In this document: in pieces, positions 5,860 to 5,862 of the stretch
Layout of the letters: each line of letters opens with the position of its first letter
How positions within the stretch are numbered: the stretch's first letter is position 1
Notes under the pieces: generated by a model
What the model was told of the DNA's origin: nothing
The model's input: the letters and a program-made list of their open reading frames with translations, nothing else
Database searches by the model: none
Source of the DNA: M55B118 sp041694275
GTDB lineage: Bacteria; Bacillota_I; Bacilli_A; Izemoplasmatales; Izemoplasmataceae
Reading direction: 5' to 3'
Assembly (NCBI GenBank): GCA_041694275.1
Contig: JASMTQ010000059.1
Span: 1 to 5,862 of the forward strand
DNA: 5,862 nt
Program-made: the position numbers and the translations under genes

Positions 5860-5862
5860 CCA

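Overview
This window holds one plus-strand glycerol / glycerol-3-phosphate (G3P) catabolic operon: a 613-nt regulatory leader, then glpK, glpP, a GlpA-like FAD and [2Fe-2S] dehydrogenase, an NAD(P)/FAD-dependent oxidoreductase and a small four-cysteine DUF1667-type protein. The last stop codon lies 3 nt before the window ends. The organism is most likely a low-GC Gram-positive (Bacillota) or a close mollicute relative. GlpP belongs to that group, GlpK carries the Gram-positive histidine phosphorylated by HPr, and a CcpA cre-like site overlaps a strong SigA-type promoter. UGA is used as a stop by three genes, which excludes mycoplasma code 4. I cannot name a genus.

Layout. 1-284 is AT-rich flank with no convincing gene. 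285-313 is a near-consensus promoter with an extended -10, overlapped by a cre-like sequence and palindromes. 347-390 is an intrinsic terminator just after the predicted transcription start, and 391-613 is a further leader with a 12-bp palindrome and several hairpins. 614-2119 is glpK. The 108-nt gap after it holds a second terminator-like hairpin (2161-2209). From glpP (2228-2818) onward the genes overlap by 11, 4 and 4 nt, so translation is probably coupled.

How it works together. GlpK makes G3P. The GlpA-like enzyme presumably oxidises G3P to dihydroxyacetone phosphate, and its electrons probably pass through the [2Fe-2S] domain, the NAD(P)/FAD oxidoreductase and the DUF1667 iron-sulfur protein. 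GlpP is the G3P-responsive RNA antiterminator.

Main discovery. The same bipartite element, AAGATAATA, six free bases, AAAAGAG, occurs at 320-341 and 2135-2156. Each copy lies 4-5 nt before one of the two terminator hairpins. I propose it is the GlpP RNA recognition element. The second copy, directly before glpP, would then give GlpP control over its own gene and the downstream dehydrogenase genes.
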